DNA of 64,000 bases. It comes from Trichosporon coremiiforme. Lineage: Eukaryota; Basidiomycota; Tremellomycetes; Trichosporonales; Trichosporonaceae. A program made the translations under genes and the position numbers. The notes under the pieces are model-generated. The model saw nothing but the letters and a program-made list of their open reading frames with translations, searched no databases and was not told the origin of the DNA. Below, in pieces: positions 1 through 10,498 of this stretch. The stretch's first letter is position 1, and each line of letters begins with the position of its first letter. The stretch covers positions 2,168,570 to 2,232,569 of the forward strand of contig BCJJ01000001.1 of the NCBI GenBank assembly GCA_039545355.1, in the 5' to 3' direction.

Positions 1-1131
1 AACTTGATGGGACCCTTGTTGGTCTGAGCCTGGGCGGGTGTCAGCGGATGTCTCAGAAGGTAGCAGCGAGGTGGGCGTCGCCGTCGGCCATGCCATCAAC
101 GTACCTCAAAGTCGGGGGCGGTATCACCAAGACGGAGAGCCATTGTGGATGCTGTGGATGTGTTTGTGCGGGTTGCGAAGAGGTTGTGGATGATGTTGAA
201 AGAGAAGCGGAAGGGAGATGCGGGTTATATATTGTTTTCGGGGGGCACCTCTGCGCTGTCAGAAATCGGAGGGGATGTCACAAGTTACACTGATAATCGA
301 TATCCCCACGGTAGGAACCGACGGCCATAGGCCGAGGATGGATGCCGTATGTGTGATCTGTCATGCCGTGCTTGGTTTAGCGTTAGAGAATAAGGTTGCT
401 CATATCGCGTACGCGCGTGACATGAGGTGATCATGGACACAGGTACGGATTCGCGCATGAATCACGCTGTGCATGGTACTCTGGGTTGATGGATAAGCAG
501 GAAGCAGAAGCGAGGGGGACCGCAGCACAGGCCAAGAACGGGCTAAGAGACCGATTTGCCAAAGAGATGCTTTGATCCGTCGATTGATGGGACTGATCGG
601 GTCCATCTCGGTCGTCCTCGCCAACATGCAACGCAGTGGCTTGATGGCGTGCTCAGTACAATCAATGCCGGCCCGGCTCCGGCGAAATCCCCAAATCAGC
701 CACGTGTGCCACAAGCGAATCAATGACGTGGAGTAGGCAGACCCGGTGGCAGAGAGGACACCACGTGCAGCTGATAAGGCATCGATTGAATGAAGGCCGT
801 TATTGAATCTTGGCTCGCGGCCGGACTAGATGACATAGAATTTTGGGCGGACGGGCCTCTCAGCGCACAAGATCCATCGGCGTCTTATCAGTGTCCAAAT
901 CTTCAACCCTCCAAAGTTTCAACAACCCGTTGTTGACAGCAGTTCAACTCTGCTAGCTCACTATTCTGCGCCGCAGTGCGCCCAACACATCCCCTTATAA
1001 TCAACAAAAGGCGATCGACCTCACCCCCGATCGCCCGATAGATTCTAGACCCGGCCGCTTAGACATCGCCTGGAACCTGTGTCGCCGCCGACGGCTGGCA
1101 CAGCAACAATAAACATAAAAACGATAGCGAC
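1..1131. other. Upstream intergenic region of the CCCH gene
   Basis: I see no supported gene here. The short open frames mostly lack an ATG start and show no domain or codon pattern like the neighbouring genes. The last 150 bases before the start codon at 1132 are the likely promoter and 5' leader of the zinc-finger gene; a TATA-like stretch (CTTATAATC) lies near 995. Confidence 0.5.
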
Positions 1132-2943
1132 ATGGACCGTCTAGACCGGACTACGCATTCGGGCTCCCCGCAGCCGTCGCCCCACGGCGCCATCGGCGAG
1201 CGCGCGAGCACGCCGCTCGGCCACCTCGGGCATGGCCGGAGCTCGTCGCTTGCGCAGCGTCAGCGGGCCGACTCGTTGACTGACGAGCTGGACCTGGCGT
1301 CGCTGATCCCGCACGACCAGCGACAGGCCGACCTGGAGCGCGACGACCTCGAGGACCGCGAACGCCATGGCCGCACCGGTTTTGCGCGTTTCAACCTCGA
1401 GGCGCCTCACAGCCGCACCTCCTCGCCAGCTCGCCAGAGCAGGTGGGAGAAGGACTTCGTCTCCCGGTCTCGCGAGACGTCGATGCGTCGCCAGGCATCG
1501 ACGAACAGCGTTAGCGGAATTCCTCCCCCGAGCATTCCCAACATAGCCGTGCCGCCCGCCAACCTCGCGTTCATCGACCAGAGCTTCCCTTCTCCGCTCC
1601 GCCCCACGCCGCCCCGCCACATGAGCCCGCACCCGGACCCGGTCCCCAACCCGAACCCGGCCGCCGCCGTCAGCCACCACCTCCAGTCGCTGACGAGCCT
1701 GCTGAACCCCCTGTTGTCGGCTAGCGACGACGTCGCCCGTCTCCGTGCCGAGGTCGACATGTGGCGCGCCGAGTGGCAGCGCTGCGACCGTGAGCGCCGC
1801 CGCCTCGAGACGCTCGTGAGCGTTGGCGACGCTGGACCCGTCTTCACGGCGGTTCTGGTTGACGGTGACAGCCTCGTTTTCGACGACGCCTACATCCGCA
1901 AGGGCTACGCGGGTGGTCAACAGGCTGCTCGCGCTCTGCAGGCGGCAGCTGCCGGCGAGGGCGACGGTGCCATGCTTGTGCATGTTTTCGTGAACAAGAG
2001 CGGCCTCGGCCATGCGCTCGTCAAGGCTGGTACCTGCAGCTGGGCCGTTTACGAGGCGTTCTGGCAGGGTTTCGCTGCCGCCGACCCCCTGTGGACGGTC
2101 TGCGACGCCGGCCACTCCCAGGACGCCGTCGACGCCAAGATTTCGGCTCACCTCCGCCTTCTGGCTCAGAACAGGCAATGCGTTTCCGTCGTTCTCGGCG
2201 CCGAGGTTCCAGAGACCTCGTCCAAGGTCGTTCCCCTGCGTGCCTCGCCCGGCGGTCGGGCGATCTACGTCCCAGACCTGTTCCGTACGACCCGGCTCTC
2301 GATCCCCTCCTCGCCGGTCCAGGTCGGTCCCCCGCCCGTGCCTGGAGAGGCCGATTCGGACCCGGACGTCGGAGAGGAGTACCAGGGCCGTGCCGAGAGC
2401 GACGAGGACTGGGACGAGCGCAAGAAGGGCGCTCCTGGCAAGAAGTACAAGCCTGCTCAGCGTGCGGCCTCCGTGCCCACGGTACGCAACCTCAAGCCCC
2501 GTCCGTGCCACACCTTCTACCTCTCGCCGTGGGGGTGCAAGAACGGTGACGGGTGCGAGTACGCGCACCACTACAAGCTGAACGAGGAGCAGACGGAGGA
2601 GCTCGCCCGCCTCGCCAAGGAGATAATCTGCCCCTATGTCCGCTCCAAGCGCTGCCACTTCAGCGAGGACGAGTGCGTGTACGGCCACCGCTGCCCGCGC
2701 GGAGAGCGCTGCACCTTTGGCGACACCTGTCGTTTCAAGGACCTGCCCAACGGCCATGGCGAGGACAGCCCCGCCCCGACTCCCGCTGCCACCCGGCCGT
2801 CCACCCCCGCTCCCGCCGTCGCCGAGTCGCAGCCTGCGTCGCCTGTCATCTCTATTGCCAACGCACCTGCCGGCCCGGTCCCCACCCAGGCTCAGGCTGC
2901 CCAGGCTGCACAGGCGCAGGCCGCAACGCCCGCCGCTGCGTAA
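1132..2943 (+). CDS. CCCH-type zinc-finger protein, 603 aa
   Basis: Single-exon gene starting at an ATG preceded by an A-rich leader. The first 170 residues are low-complexity (Ser, Arg, Pro). A short heptad-like segment around residues 185-230 is followed by a folded region beginning near residue 238 (VFTAVLVDGDSLVFDD) that resembles the central domain of fungal CCCH proteins. The C-terminal third holds a Cys/His cluster. One finger starts at Cys459 (C-x9-C-x5-C-x3-H), a second near residue 499 (C-x7-C-x6-C-x3-H), and a degenerate third (CPRGERCTFGDTC) lacks an obvious final His. Such fingers usually bind RNA, so a post-transcriptional role is likely but inferred. The tail is Pro/Ala/Gln-rich. 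A long antisense open frame (1141-2757) is a GC shadow. No introns are needed. Confidence 0.85.
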   Translation: MDRLDRTTHSGSPQPSPHGAIGERASTPLGHLGHGRSSSLAQRQRADSLTDELDLASLIPHDQRQADLERDDLEDRERHGRTGFARFNLEAPHSRTSSPARQSRWEKDFVSRSRETSMRRQASTNSVSGIPPPSIPNIAVPPANLAFIDQSFPSPLRPTPPRHMSPHPDPVPNPNPAAAVSHHLQSLTSLLNPLLSASDDVARLRAEVDMWRAEWQRCDRERRRLETLVSVGDAGPVFTAVLVDGDSLVFDDAYIRKGYAGGQQAARALQAAAAGEGDGAMLVHVFVNKSGLGHALVKAGTCSWAVYEAFWQGFAAADPLWTVCDAGHSQDAVDAKISAHLRLLAQNRQCVSVVLGAEVPETSSKVVPLRASPGGRAIYVPDLFRTTRLSIPSSPVQVGPPPVPGEADSDPDVGEEYQGRAESDEDWDERKKGAPGKKYKPAQRAASVPTVRNLKPRPCHTFYLSPWGCKNGDGCEYAHHYKLNEEQTEELARLAKEIICPYVRSKRCHFSEDECVYGHRCPRGERCTFGDTCRFKDLPNGHGEDSPAPTPAATRPSTPAPAVAESQPASPVISIANAPAGPVPTQAQAAQAAQAQAATPAAA

Positions 2944-3140
2944 CTAGACAACCACACATAAAAGACGACCCTCCGGGCTCGTCACCATTAACTTAAGCAA
3001 TAGCACACCTCCACTCCTAAAGCATCACACATCCACTTAGATAGAATACTTAAGTCATAAGTTCATTTAGAATGAATGCATCGCGCAACCGTGCCCCCAT
3101 CCTTCCTTCCTCTTTCTTGTTGCTCGTTGTGTGTACTTGT

Positions 3141-3185
<45 letters not shown>

Positions 3186-5050
3186 TCGAGTGCTGATAAT
3201 AGCCTGATAGCAAGGTTGATGTCGGCCAGTTGATAGCGAGGAAAGATGCCGAGCGCTACGGCTTGCTTAAGGTTGGCACGTCGTGGGGAGCGACGGGAAG
3301 ATCATGTGAACGCGGGTACATGAGTTATACAGGGTGAGGTGCGTTATCTGATTCCCAGCGAGGACTTGCGTGTGCGTGAGCACTGCGATACGTGCGTGGG
3401 TACGTCAACCAGAAGTGGGCGTGAGTGAGTTCAGACTGGCGCGAAGTGCGCAAGGCCTGACGGCGGTGCAGAAGACTGCGCACAAAGGCAGAGATAACTC
3501 GCAGGACGTGACTGATTTTGAGTTTGGCTAATGCTGAGTTTTGGCTCACGTCCGAGTTACGCCGTGACGGGTGTCCCCACATTCGGTCGTCAAGACGGTC
3601 TAGTTTGGTTCAAGTCTTCGTATTTCTTTCGTAACTTGGACGTCACTGTGGAGCAGTAGTTCGACAGCTTCGCCGAGAGCTCCGAAGTGTAGCTGCACGG
3701 GTGCAGTCGAGAGGGAAGTCAGAGGAATGGGGCATGGTGTTGGACAAAAGCTTATCGAGGACAAGTGTCGGATGGGAGTTCCTGCGAAACCTTACCTCGG
3801 CGAGTTCCGACACCTCTGTCTCACGCCGCTGTCTCACGGATAGATTGCTGTCGCACCAAGATTATGCACGTCATGAACCTCGGATCGTCGCTTTCGAAAT
3901 CAAGGATGCTGGTCATGGGCGTCATCCGGGGAACGTTGGAACAAGACTGGGGACACAGAAGCTCAGAGTGATCGACACCAGCTCCCCGCTCAACCCCGAA
4001 GCCAGGTCCTATGACGGAAGCGTGACGGGGAATAAATCTTGGAGAAATGCTGCTCCGACTTCGTCTCCCTGGTTTCTCTAGGTGGTCTGCTTCTCTTCGG
4101 GTCCCAAGGAAGGTGGAAGTTGCTGAGCAAAAGGATCAAAGGGGGAAGCGTTCGGCCCGAACATTAGCAGGATTGCTCATCGAGGCGCAGTGCAGTGCAC
4201 AGCCGCGAGATGAGAAGGAAGACAATGATGGAGGGACGCAGTCGGCCGGTCCGGAGTCGGAGCGGCACGCGGCACACGAGTGCTTTTGACGAGGGAGGGG
4301 TTTTCGGATCGTCATTCGAAGTCTTCTAGATCGCCCACTTTGTTCGACTCCTTCACACACTCTCTGCACCGCGATTCGAACGATGTCGTTTCGCTGACTG
4401 ATAGCGTCAACCCGGAAGGACGCGGTGGTCTGGTCACTTGCTCGATCAAAGTGCCGCCTCCATTGCAAGTTCATCTGGCTTGGGCAGATCTCAGCGCGAT
4501 TCCGCAGTCTTCCTCGTCACGTTCTTCCTCGCCTGTCTCGCTGTCTTCCCCGTCCTATTGCTTGCCTTCCACATCATCACCCTCCTCCTCTCCGGTGTTG
4601 AAACGGTCTCCCGTTCACTTCATCATGTTCTTCCGCAACTTCGTCTTCCTTCGCGGCGAAGATCTGGATCTCTCAGCATCTCGCCACACCTGTGTCCAAG
4701 ACCTCTCTGTCCTTCTCTGCGCATCTGGTACTCCTGTCACTAATGCTACAACATCCACCAGGACGGCCTATCAATAAACAAGGGAAAGATGCTTGAAGTG
4801 GGCCTGCCGTACCCCGCAACAGGTTACACTTAGACCCCGGCCCGTGAGCGTGTCAAGAGACAGAAATCTGTGAATGTCTGCTTTGGCATCTCCTCGCCTC
4901 GATCTGCGTTGTGCCCATCATGCTTCCACAAACTGTTAGCGCACGGTACCTTGCCGCCGTCTGAGAGCGTCACTCAGTGATGACGCAAGGACAGCTGTTG
5001 ATTCCAGTGTCGACGCAAAGACGACAGTCGATTATGCCCGGGGCCTGGTC
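2944..5050. other. Gene-poor stretch with a TG microsatellite
   Basis: Holds the 3' region of the CCCH gene, then a pure TG repeat at 3146-3184. From 3200 to 5050 only short open frames occur, none with a recognisable domain. One frame at 4438-4743 contains a hydrophobic run (about residues 23-50) but has no ATG, so I do not call it. Confidence 0.4.
3146..3184. repeat. TG dinucleotide microsatellite
   Basis: About 19 uninterrupted TG units roughly 200 bp beyond the stop codon of the zinc-finger gene. A slightly impure TG-rich tract precedes it. Confidence 0.95.
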
Positions 5051-5058
5051 CATCTCAC

Positions 5059-6130
5059 TCAAACACCAAGTGCAGTGCCGAGCCCAACCACGACGAGCAT
5101 GACGAATGATATCCTGGCGATTTGACGTGCTACTGCGGAGTGGTACAGGCGACAAGCGTCGGCGTCTGCTAGAGGATCATCGCTCCCTGTTACCCATGCG
5201 CTGAGCTCTCGGATGATCAGCACACCCTGGTGTTTCGCAGCTGGATCGTCGATCTTTGCGTTGATCGCTTCGCTGATCGCCGCTGTGTCCCTCCACTCGA
5301 CCTCCATGCCGCACCCATTCAACGGAAACGGGCGGTCTCCGACTTTCCTTCTTCTGCCACGGACGGGGAGCAGGCCGCCTCTAAACGCCGCACCCGTCGC
5401 AAAGTCGGACACTAGATGCAGCTTGCATTCTCGCCAGAACAGTAGAGCTCACTCGTCGGTACTTGGCATCCGTCTTCGGAACCGTCTCGACGAGCGAACT
5501 CATTTAGGGGGCCAAATCGTTGTGAGGGCTCGCTCGCTTCGCTCGCTGATCCATGTCCCTATGATCCACATCCTCGGACACCGAGCACTTGACTCCGCAG
5601 TTGGGTGGCGGCGTGCTCACTACCTGTGTTGCTAGGCCGACTGTGGCCGCGGCAAAGTAAGATAGCCCTGACAGCTCCTCACGAGCTCGAAGTAGACGCG
5701 TTCGCCATTGGAAGCTGCTCGCGGAGCTGCTGATTCCAGTAATGCAGCGCGCTTGGTTTGCCCGAGTTGCACGACGTTAGCGACGGTAGCGACGGTCAGT
5801 GCGTTGCTGATCCCTACCCCGGCTCCCGTTGACCAATACCCCAACGGAATGTTGCGACTATGCGGCTAGAACCAGATCTAAATCTCAGGACTTGTCTTAC
5901 TGGGTGCGAGACAACGCCGCCAGCCAAGTCGGAGGGAACATCACCGAGATAACCGTGAACGACGCGGACGATCCGCCAGGCAGCGACACCCCTACCAGGG
6001 TCGGCGTACGCCAACAGGGCTGTCCGGTGTACCCAATTGACAGTCCCGTCTGGTGTACGGCGCCTCCGCTTGTTCCACACCTTGTACGAGCCGTGCGACC
6101 TCGCCCTGCACCCGACGTCCGCAGCAAGTT
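5059..6130 (-). pseudogene. Possible unrecognised minus-strand gene or gene relic
   Basis: Three adjacent minus-strand frames look more protein-like than their surroundings: 5059-5412 (includes ISEAINAKIDDPAAK and a hydrophobic C terminus), 5632-5844, and 5814-6080. None starts with ATG in the open frame and I could not join them with convincing splice sites. A GC palindrome at 5528-5549, of the kind found just past the stops of several genes in this window, lies about 85 bp beyond the stop at 5632. This may be a degraded gene, a multi-exon gene I cannot resolve, or chance. No function is assigned. Confidence 0.2.
5528..5549. repeat. GC-rich palindromic hairpin element
   Basis: A short self-complementary run built on CGCTCGCTTCGCTCGC. 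Related palindromes occur near 19,129, 24,330, 41,041, 50,683 and 53,338, four of them just beyond stop codons. Confidence 0.5.
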
Positions 6131-8556
6131 ATGACGGACGGCTCACGACAGCCATCGTCGACGGTCGCAGTTGATGGTGACTAGTGTGGTCCCGCGCACC
6201 TTCCGACGGGGATGTGCCTTGTGCAATTGCTGCACATGCTGCACTCTGTCCAAATTGTACCACATGGCAAGGGCAGGCACGTTGCAATGTCCTGAGCGAT
6301 CTTGGGAGCGCCTGGCGCTAGGGCGGGTGATGGCGCTGTCATGCTGCAATTCAGTCACTTCAGTCAGTACCAGACTTGGAGGACCTGGTATCAAGGGGTA
6401 ACAAGGCGTGGCTAAGGCGGCTGAACATGGCGTTTTCCTCCTCATTTACGATGTCTTGAGTCCAGCACGAAACGGCCGCCAGTCTGTCACCGCCATCTGT
6501 CAACTTCCTGCCAGTAAGTACAGAGTGTGTAATGGGAGAGAGACAGAGTGGAATGTAGAAAAATGAGGTCGGTATGAGGTAAAACAGCGGTGACAACCGG
6601 CGTGAGAAATGGCCGGCTGATCAGTGATATCATGCCGCGCTACCGTAGACCGTACGCAACTCGCATTCAAGCACAGGCCATCCACCCCAATCTTGAAGCA
6701 CCTCAACCCCTGCCCCACCTGTATGCTTGAGTCCCAGGCGATCGAGGAAGTTTGGACTCGGGGCTTCTCTTCGTTCCGGGGTGCACAAAAGATGTGGGAA
6801 GAATATGCATACTCGTGTTTGCCTCGCAGGCCACTGCAAGGACAGCTTAAGCTTCGCTCCCCATAGAGGAAGTTCGTTGGAAGAAGGGGCATGGGAGTCG
6901 ACACACGCTTCCCGTTACAGCGGAGAGGGGTGGAGCTGTGCTGCAAACAAAGCAAAGGTTCGATTAGTGCCTTCACGCTGGGCGGCGTACTTCTTTCCCC
7001 CTTCGAGCTACACCTGTAATCCATCTTGTATCCCCCTCCCTCTTCCCGGTAGGAGGTAGATCACCGAGCACACAATGGCGAGATCGTCAGTAAGCGCAAG
7101 CCGCCCATTGAGCTCCTGGAATGGAAGTTCAGTCTGTGCGTATGTTTCCAGCGTTCCAACCTACGACGGGGTCTATCCCACCGACCCACTGAGTTCTGGC
7201 CATGCGTTGGACGCATGTACGTGCGCTGTCCTTTCTGGTGGAGGCGGCAACAGGGGGGAGGACGGACGACGTACCGCAGGTACATGCAGCTCAAGGTTTC
7301 GATCACATTCAGTCTCGGTTCTTACCGCCCTGCACCTTACCACGAGCGATATGTCGGCGCGTGGGCGCTTGTACAGCGAAAGGAGAGCCTGGGCCACTGA
7401 GCGGCGACATTTAAGCTCGAAAATGGTTAGTTGGGCACTCTCCATCAATGGTAGTCACCGTGCGCTCTTCTGGGCCTTCCTCTGTTCTCCATTCTGTTCC
7501 TCTGCTCATCTGCAGCTTTCGGAGTTGTCGCATGTTGTAGCTCCTGGCGAGGTTTGCGATATCAATGCATTGTGGAATCAGGGCGAGCGTGAAGGGCGTC
7601 CGGCCGTCTCAGTCGAGTCTCAGAATGTTCGCTGCAAGTAGCTGGCGTAGGCCCTCGTACCTATGCGTACCTATGCGTACCTCGCAATCGAAACATAACG
7701 CTTGCTTCGTGCTTCACTTGTCCGAACGTCGCAGAGGTCGGGGCGTTTCTGGGACAACGTTACGTACAGCTTCAAGGAGCGCAGGAAAAGACGGAGCAAA
7801 TGGCAGGCCGGGTTGATGAATGCCGGCGCGGAAAGGGCATGTACGTACGCTCTGGGTCTGACCCATGACCCACTCACCAGTCTGACCCAGCTGGTGAGGG
7901 GGGCGACAGAGTTTCGGGTCGTGCTAGCGGCGCTGCGGGCGCCAGAGAGCAGGGGCTGCCGTACGCCTGTCGTCATGGTGCCGTTGCACCTCAGCTTCCC
8001 TGCTGTTTGAACCTGTTTTGGTCGCTCTGCGAGTCGTGGATCTCGAGAAGAGCGTAAGGGTATCCCCCCGTGCCCAGAATGCGGTAGGACTCCACTCCAC
8101 AGCGCAGGAGCGCACCACAGATGCAGGCTTTGGGGTGAATTGGCGACGTCGAGGGCTTGAGGGACGTCGAGGGCCACCAGGGCGGTCCCTGTGTTCCTGG
8201 CTGCACCCTTCATTAGGTGCTGAGGTTCAGGACGCCAAGGCACGCAGCACTTATCGAGGACCGGAGACCATGTCCAGTGGTGGATCTGCTAAAATGTGCG
8301 CCGAGTGCGGTGCCCAAGAGCAGAGCGAGAGTACGCAGCTCACTCGTCGTCCTAAGCCTTCTGTGTCTTCCTCGATCCTCACAGATCCCATCTCTCACTC
8401 TCACACTTGCACACTCGCTCATCACGCACGACCACGTCCACCCCCCGTTGCTCTCTGCGCCACCCACTTGCCTGCCTGCAGCACCTCTGACACGGCCGGC
8501 GCCACCCGTTCGCCCGACATCGCTCCACTGCCCAACAACCCAGCTTGCCCGCTGGG
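6131..8556. other. Gene-free stretch upstream of the 8.6-kb gene
   Basis: I see no supported gene. A 7-10 bp tandem repeat (CCTATGCGTA) is present near 7660-7685. From about 8,340 the plus strand becomes pyrimidine-rich (runs of CACTCTCAC and CCCCCC), as expected for the promoter and leader of the gene that starts at 8557. Confidence 0.45.
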
Positions 8557-9918
8557 ATGGTTCAGGTGCATCTGTTCCAACAGACACCAGACTACGCGCG
8601 CCTCCCGTCCATCGAGGACGTGAGGCAATATCAACCACCACCGTCGTCCTTCACCACTCTTCACGTCCCTTCCTCGTCGGTCTCCGCCCAGTCTTCCCCT
8701 GTCCTTCCCTCCTCCTCGTCCCAACTTTCTCGCGCCGACAGCCGCAGCTCCGACCCGCGAGCTCGCTCCTTTGTTTCGCTAGTCGAACCCATGACGCGCG
8801 CGGCTCAGAACCTCGTCAAGTCGAGCGTGCCCGACGCGATCCTCGCGCACTTCCCTGATTCGGGCAGCGAGGACGGCGTCGAGGGCTTCGCCGCGCAGTT
8901 CCCTCACCCGCCCAATGTGGCCCTTCCTCCGCTACCTCCACTGACTGGAGGCGGGTTTGCTGCAGCTGCCTTCGCTGGATCGACGCCGAAGCGGTCGAGC
9001 GATCGGCAAAGTACCTCGTCCCAGCAGTCGAAGCAGTCGGGGGAGTCGCGACAGTCGGGTCAGTCGGGCCAGTCGAGGCAATCAGGGCCATCGGGCAAGC
9101 CGCAGCTGCCTCCGATCAACACGGAGCGAAGAAGCAGCGTTAGCAGCGTTCGTTCCGCGGCGTCCGCCACGCCCTCTTCCCCGACGATCCCGACGACGCC
9201 CGTTCCTTCCTCACCCGTGTCCAGTGCCAGCTCCGCGAGCTCCCCGACACTAACGCACAACTCAACGGACACGGGATTATTCTACTCGCCCAGCCGGCGC
9301 TCAACTGGTCACTACGTTAGCTACCCCAAGCCGCCTCCGCCACTCGGGTACGAGGACAAGGCGCGCGCCGCCCTGCCCCCGACACCTTCTGGCCCTCGCG
9401 GCGTACGCAGCCGTAGTGCGCGAAACTCGCTGACGGCGCCACCCATCCGTCCCCCGCCGCCGCACACCCCGAGCGTGCCGGACCTGCGTACGCACAACCT
9501 CGGCCTCGGCCTGGGCGACTGTATGGACCTCAAGTCGCCGTTGGAGGATATCGACCCCCGCGACTTCCAGGACCCGCCCGAGCCGCCTGCCGCCTACAAC
9601 CGTGAGCGGCGGCAGGAGCGCCGGCAGACAGTCGACTTCACGCAGCGCGATCGCGAGCGACCCGAGAGCCGCGCCAGCCGCGCGACGACGCTGACCTCGG
9701 GCTCGTCCGAGGTCCGCGGTCCGCTTCGCGCTTCGGCGGCTGCCCACGCGCGAGTGTATCGCAGACACGCTGCCGTGCGCGCCGTCACGAGTCCGGAGGA
9801 CGAGGCGCCGGACTACAAGCCGAGTCGCAGGAAGAGGCTCGGCGACCACAACCGCGTCGCGCGGTGGCTGCACAATGCGGTTTCGCGGCCGTTCGGACTC
9901 GAGACGATCGACGACTAA
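8557..9918 (+). CDS. Unrecognised Ser/Pro-rich protein, 453 aa
   Basis: Single-exon frame. The first ATG is at 8557 (protein begins MVQVHLFQQTPD); the frame is open a few codons further up but without an ATG. The protein is largely disordered. Residues 30-110 are Ser-rich, and 150-190 hold a run of SKQSGES/RQSGQS-like repeats. A Pro-rich middle follows, then an Arg-rich section (RERRQERRQT). The C terminus looks most folded and conserved-like (RRKRLGDHNRVARWLHNAVS). I do not recognise a family. The basic C-terminal block could be a nuclear signal or membrane-binding helix, but this is a guess. Codon use matches neighbouring genes, which supports expression. It points towards ATG3. Confidence 0.75.
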   Translation: MVQVHLFQQTPDYARLPSIEDVRQYQPPPSSFTTLHVPSSSVSAQSSPVLPSSSSQLSRADSRSSDPRARSFVSLVEPMTRAAQNLVKSSVPDAILAHFPDSGSEDGVEGFAAQFPHPPNVALPPLPPLTGGGFAAAAFAGSTPKRSSDRQSTSSQQSKQSGESRQSGQSGQSRQSGPSGKPQLPPINTERRSSVSSVRSAASATPSSPTIPTTPVPSSPVSSASSASSPTLTHNSTDTGLFYSPSRRSTGHYVSYPKPPPPLGYEDKARAALPPTPSGPRGVRSRSARNSLTAPPIRPPPPHTPSVPDLRTHNLGLGLGDCMDLKSPLEDIDPRDFQDPPEPPAAYNRERRQERRQTVDFTQRDRERPESRASRATTLTSGSSEVRGPLRASAAAHARVYRRHAAVRAVTSPEDEAPDYKPSRRKRLGDHNRVARWLHNAVSRPFGLETIDD

Positions 9919-10498
9919 ATCCCCTACTCCCAACTACCACATTTCATTCGACTGCCACAAGCTCAAGAGTGCAGATCACTCTAGCTTGTGTGTTTCTCCC
10001 CGTGCTGCGCTTCACTGCGCTACTGCACTACTTCATGCTCCCCGCTCGCCCGACGCGAAGCTACAAGCGCACGCTTAGCCACCTATCTTAGCTCACCACG
10101 CCCCATCCATACGTTTATTCCCTCCTTGACTGCTACGACCACGCTACACGCACCCTTTGTAAACGTACTCAATCCGTACTTCCGCGCTCTTGCGCGCATG
10201 TATCTAATGTATCACTTTCACTTGACTGCGCAGACAATTGATGCCCCTTCATCACGTTTCCTCGCCTGTCCTCCACCACCCGACATTGCAATCCAAAGCG
10301 ACTTCTAGCAGAAAGGAAAGATCGATGCCAAAGACCCGCCCATAGCCGGCCAGAATAACAGTGTATTGGAATTCATTAAGGGTGTTGATGCGCCGGGTCC
10401 CACAAAGTCCGGAGGACGCAGCTTTGTACATGATGAAAGTGCCCAGAGATGGAGAAGGCAGTGCTCGTGAACGTAGAGGAGGGTAGGTCTAGAGGGGT
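9919..10498. other. Convergent intergenic region
   Basis: Lies between the stop of the 8.6-kb gene and the stop of ATG3, so both 3' ends fall here. I see no gene or strong repeat. Confidence 0.5.

Noticed and set aside
4438..4743. Short plus-strand frame with a hydrophobic segment
   Set aside because: No ATG start, no supporting splice sites and no recognised family; overlapping frames are equally open.
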